Of a stretch of 64,000 bases of DNA, positions 63,353-64,000 are shown piece by piece (within the stretch, counting starts at the first letter, position 1; each line of letters opens with the position of its first letter). Where the stretch lies: NCBI RefSeq assembly GCF_014490745.1, contig NZ_LZEU01000001.1, positions 3,375,501 to 3,439,500 on the forward strand, given 5' to 3'. A program made the position numbers and the translations under genes. The notes beneath the pieces are model-generated. The model did not search any database. It had not been told where the DNA came from and worked only from the letters and a program-made list of their open reading frames with translations. Source of the DNA: Pseudomonas alcaligenes. Lineage in GTDB: Bacteria > Pseudomonadota > Gammaproteobacteria > Pseudomonadales > Pseudomonadaceae.

Positions 63353-64000
63353 GGCTGGGCTCCAGAGTTGGCAGCAGGCGTCCCTTCCCGGGTACGTCGG
63401 CGGTAGGACTCGGCATAGGCGGCGGAACGCGCCAGCAGGATCGGATCGGCCGATGGCTGGATGCCCGTCGGCAAGACCAGCGGATCGAAATTCAGGCCAT
63501 GGCACTCGCCCTCCAGCTGCCCCTGGGCCTGCTCGATCACCAGGGTGCCGGCATCGATCTGGCGCCGGCTCGCCGGCCATTGCCGGGTCGCATCGTCCAC
63601 CGCATCGCCCGGCTCGGCCAGGGTCAGCAGCAAGTGCCAGCGCAGCGCTCCCGTCTCCAGCCGCGCCAACAGCTCATGCTGCAGGGCATCGGCATCGCTG
63701 GGCTGCTGCTCCAGCGCCACCGGCACCAGCTCCGGCACCATCGACCAGCGCACCGCCTGGCGGCGGCCATCGGCCTGCACCAGATAAAACGCGTTGATGC
63801 TGTTGAACGTGCTGCTGGCAAAACTGGTGCTCGGCTTGTAGCCCTGCGCCCACTGGCGAAACTCGGCACTCTGCGGGTGCGCGGCAAAGAACGCCTGCAG
63901 TCGTGCCGGGTCAGGCTTGCCGGTAGCCGGGTCGGGCCGCATGGCCTGCACCTGCTGGAAGAACTCCTCGGGCGTGCCTACCGCCAGTACCGGCGGCGTA
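63349..64000 (-). CDS. Catalase-family peroxidase, N-terminus cut by the window edge
   Basis: The C-terminal 216 residues of a catalase-related peroxidase (SrpA-like). The frame is open to base 64000. FASSTFNSINAFYLVQADG is the catalase core strand for the heme pocket, and the C-terminal half lacks the extra domain of classic catalases. The catalytic His and Asn lie beyond the edge. Coupled to the cytochrome b561 gene, a pairing seen in other Gram-negative bacteria. Confidence 0.83.
   Translation of the reverse strand, partial: TPPVLAVGTPEEFFQQVQAMRPDPATGKPDPARLQAFFAAHPQSAEFRQWAQGYKPSTSFASSTFNSINAFYLVQADGRRQAVRWSMVPELVPVALEQQPSDADALQHELLARLETGALRWHLLLTLAEPGDAVDDATRQWPASRRQIDAGTLVIEQAQGQLEGECHGLNFDPLVLPTGIQPSADPILLARSAAYAESYRRRTREGTPAANSGAQP

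Overview
The window is about 66% G+C, carries dense genes with strong Shine-Dalgarno sites, and looks like a chromosomal segment of a Pseudomonas (sensu lato). The assignment rests on gene families and arrangements I recognise from P. aeruginosa: fadD2-fadD1 beside an alpha/beta hydrolase and phaJ1, alkB-like and rapA nearby, oprH-phoP-phoQ, pcpS, bfrB, dctA, metE/metR and a fused nasA. The species cannot be fixed from the sequence alone. No tRNA, rRNA, CRISPR array, prophage or complete insertion sequence was seen.

Layout. 1-7.5 kb: an agmatine/polyamine block on the minus strand (aguA, aguB, a putrescine-type binding protein, a TorF-type porin, a Tat-exported second agmatine deiminase, and an amidohydrolase cut by the left edge) with a divergent LysR-type regulator. 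7.5-14.1 kb: fatty-acid and PHA genes (thioesterase, fadD1, fadD2, binding protein, monoacylglycerol-lipase-like hydrolase, phaJ1). 14.1-21 kb: two divergent export operons (FUSC pump/DUF1656/HlyD against TetR/HlyD/ABC ATPase/permease). 21-21.7 kb: a gene-free pair of inverted repeats. 21.7-27.5 kb: ccoM-like gene with an Anr box, a small basic protein, an AlkB-like oxygenase, rapA, an SDR and DUF2784. 27.7-32.6 kb: bfrB, dctA with a sigma-54 control region, and arsR-gapdh-arsJ.

32.6-43.9 kb is the most coherent module: modE, a nitrate reductase fused to a sulfite-reductase-type flavoprotein (nasA), divergent nirBD, and modABC. Both nasA and nirB have a sigma-54 -24/-12 promoter followed by a leader RNA with hexaloop hairpins and an intrinsic terminator, which fits NasT/ANTAR antitermination. 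modA carries a ModE box. Nitrate and nitrite reduction and molybdate supply are thus grouped; no nitrate transporter is in the window.

43.9-53.1 kb: DUF1543, AraC regulator, M23 peptidase, phoQ-phoP-oprH with four phased PhoP half-sites, DUF502, serine hydrolase, membrane protein, MFS transporter and dienelactone hydrolase. 53.1-58.4 kb: a REPIN, a candidate small RNA with three hairpins, pcpS, metE/metR, DUF2790 and a 255-bp MITE that touches the stop codon of the next gene. 58.4-64 kb: clsB-yceI, a serine hydrolase pair, an MBL-fold protein, and cytochrome b561 with a catalase-type peroxidase cut by the right edge.

I found no wholly new multi-gene system. The observations most worth following are the paired antiterminator leaders, the internal ribosome-binding site at the NasA-flavoprotein junction, the covarying hairpin in the inverted repeats, and the small RNA upstream of pcpS.
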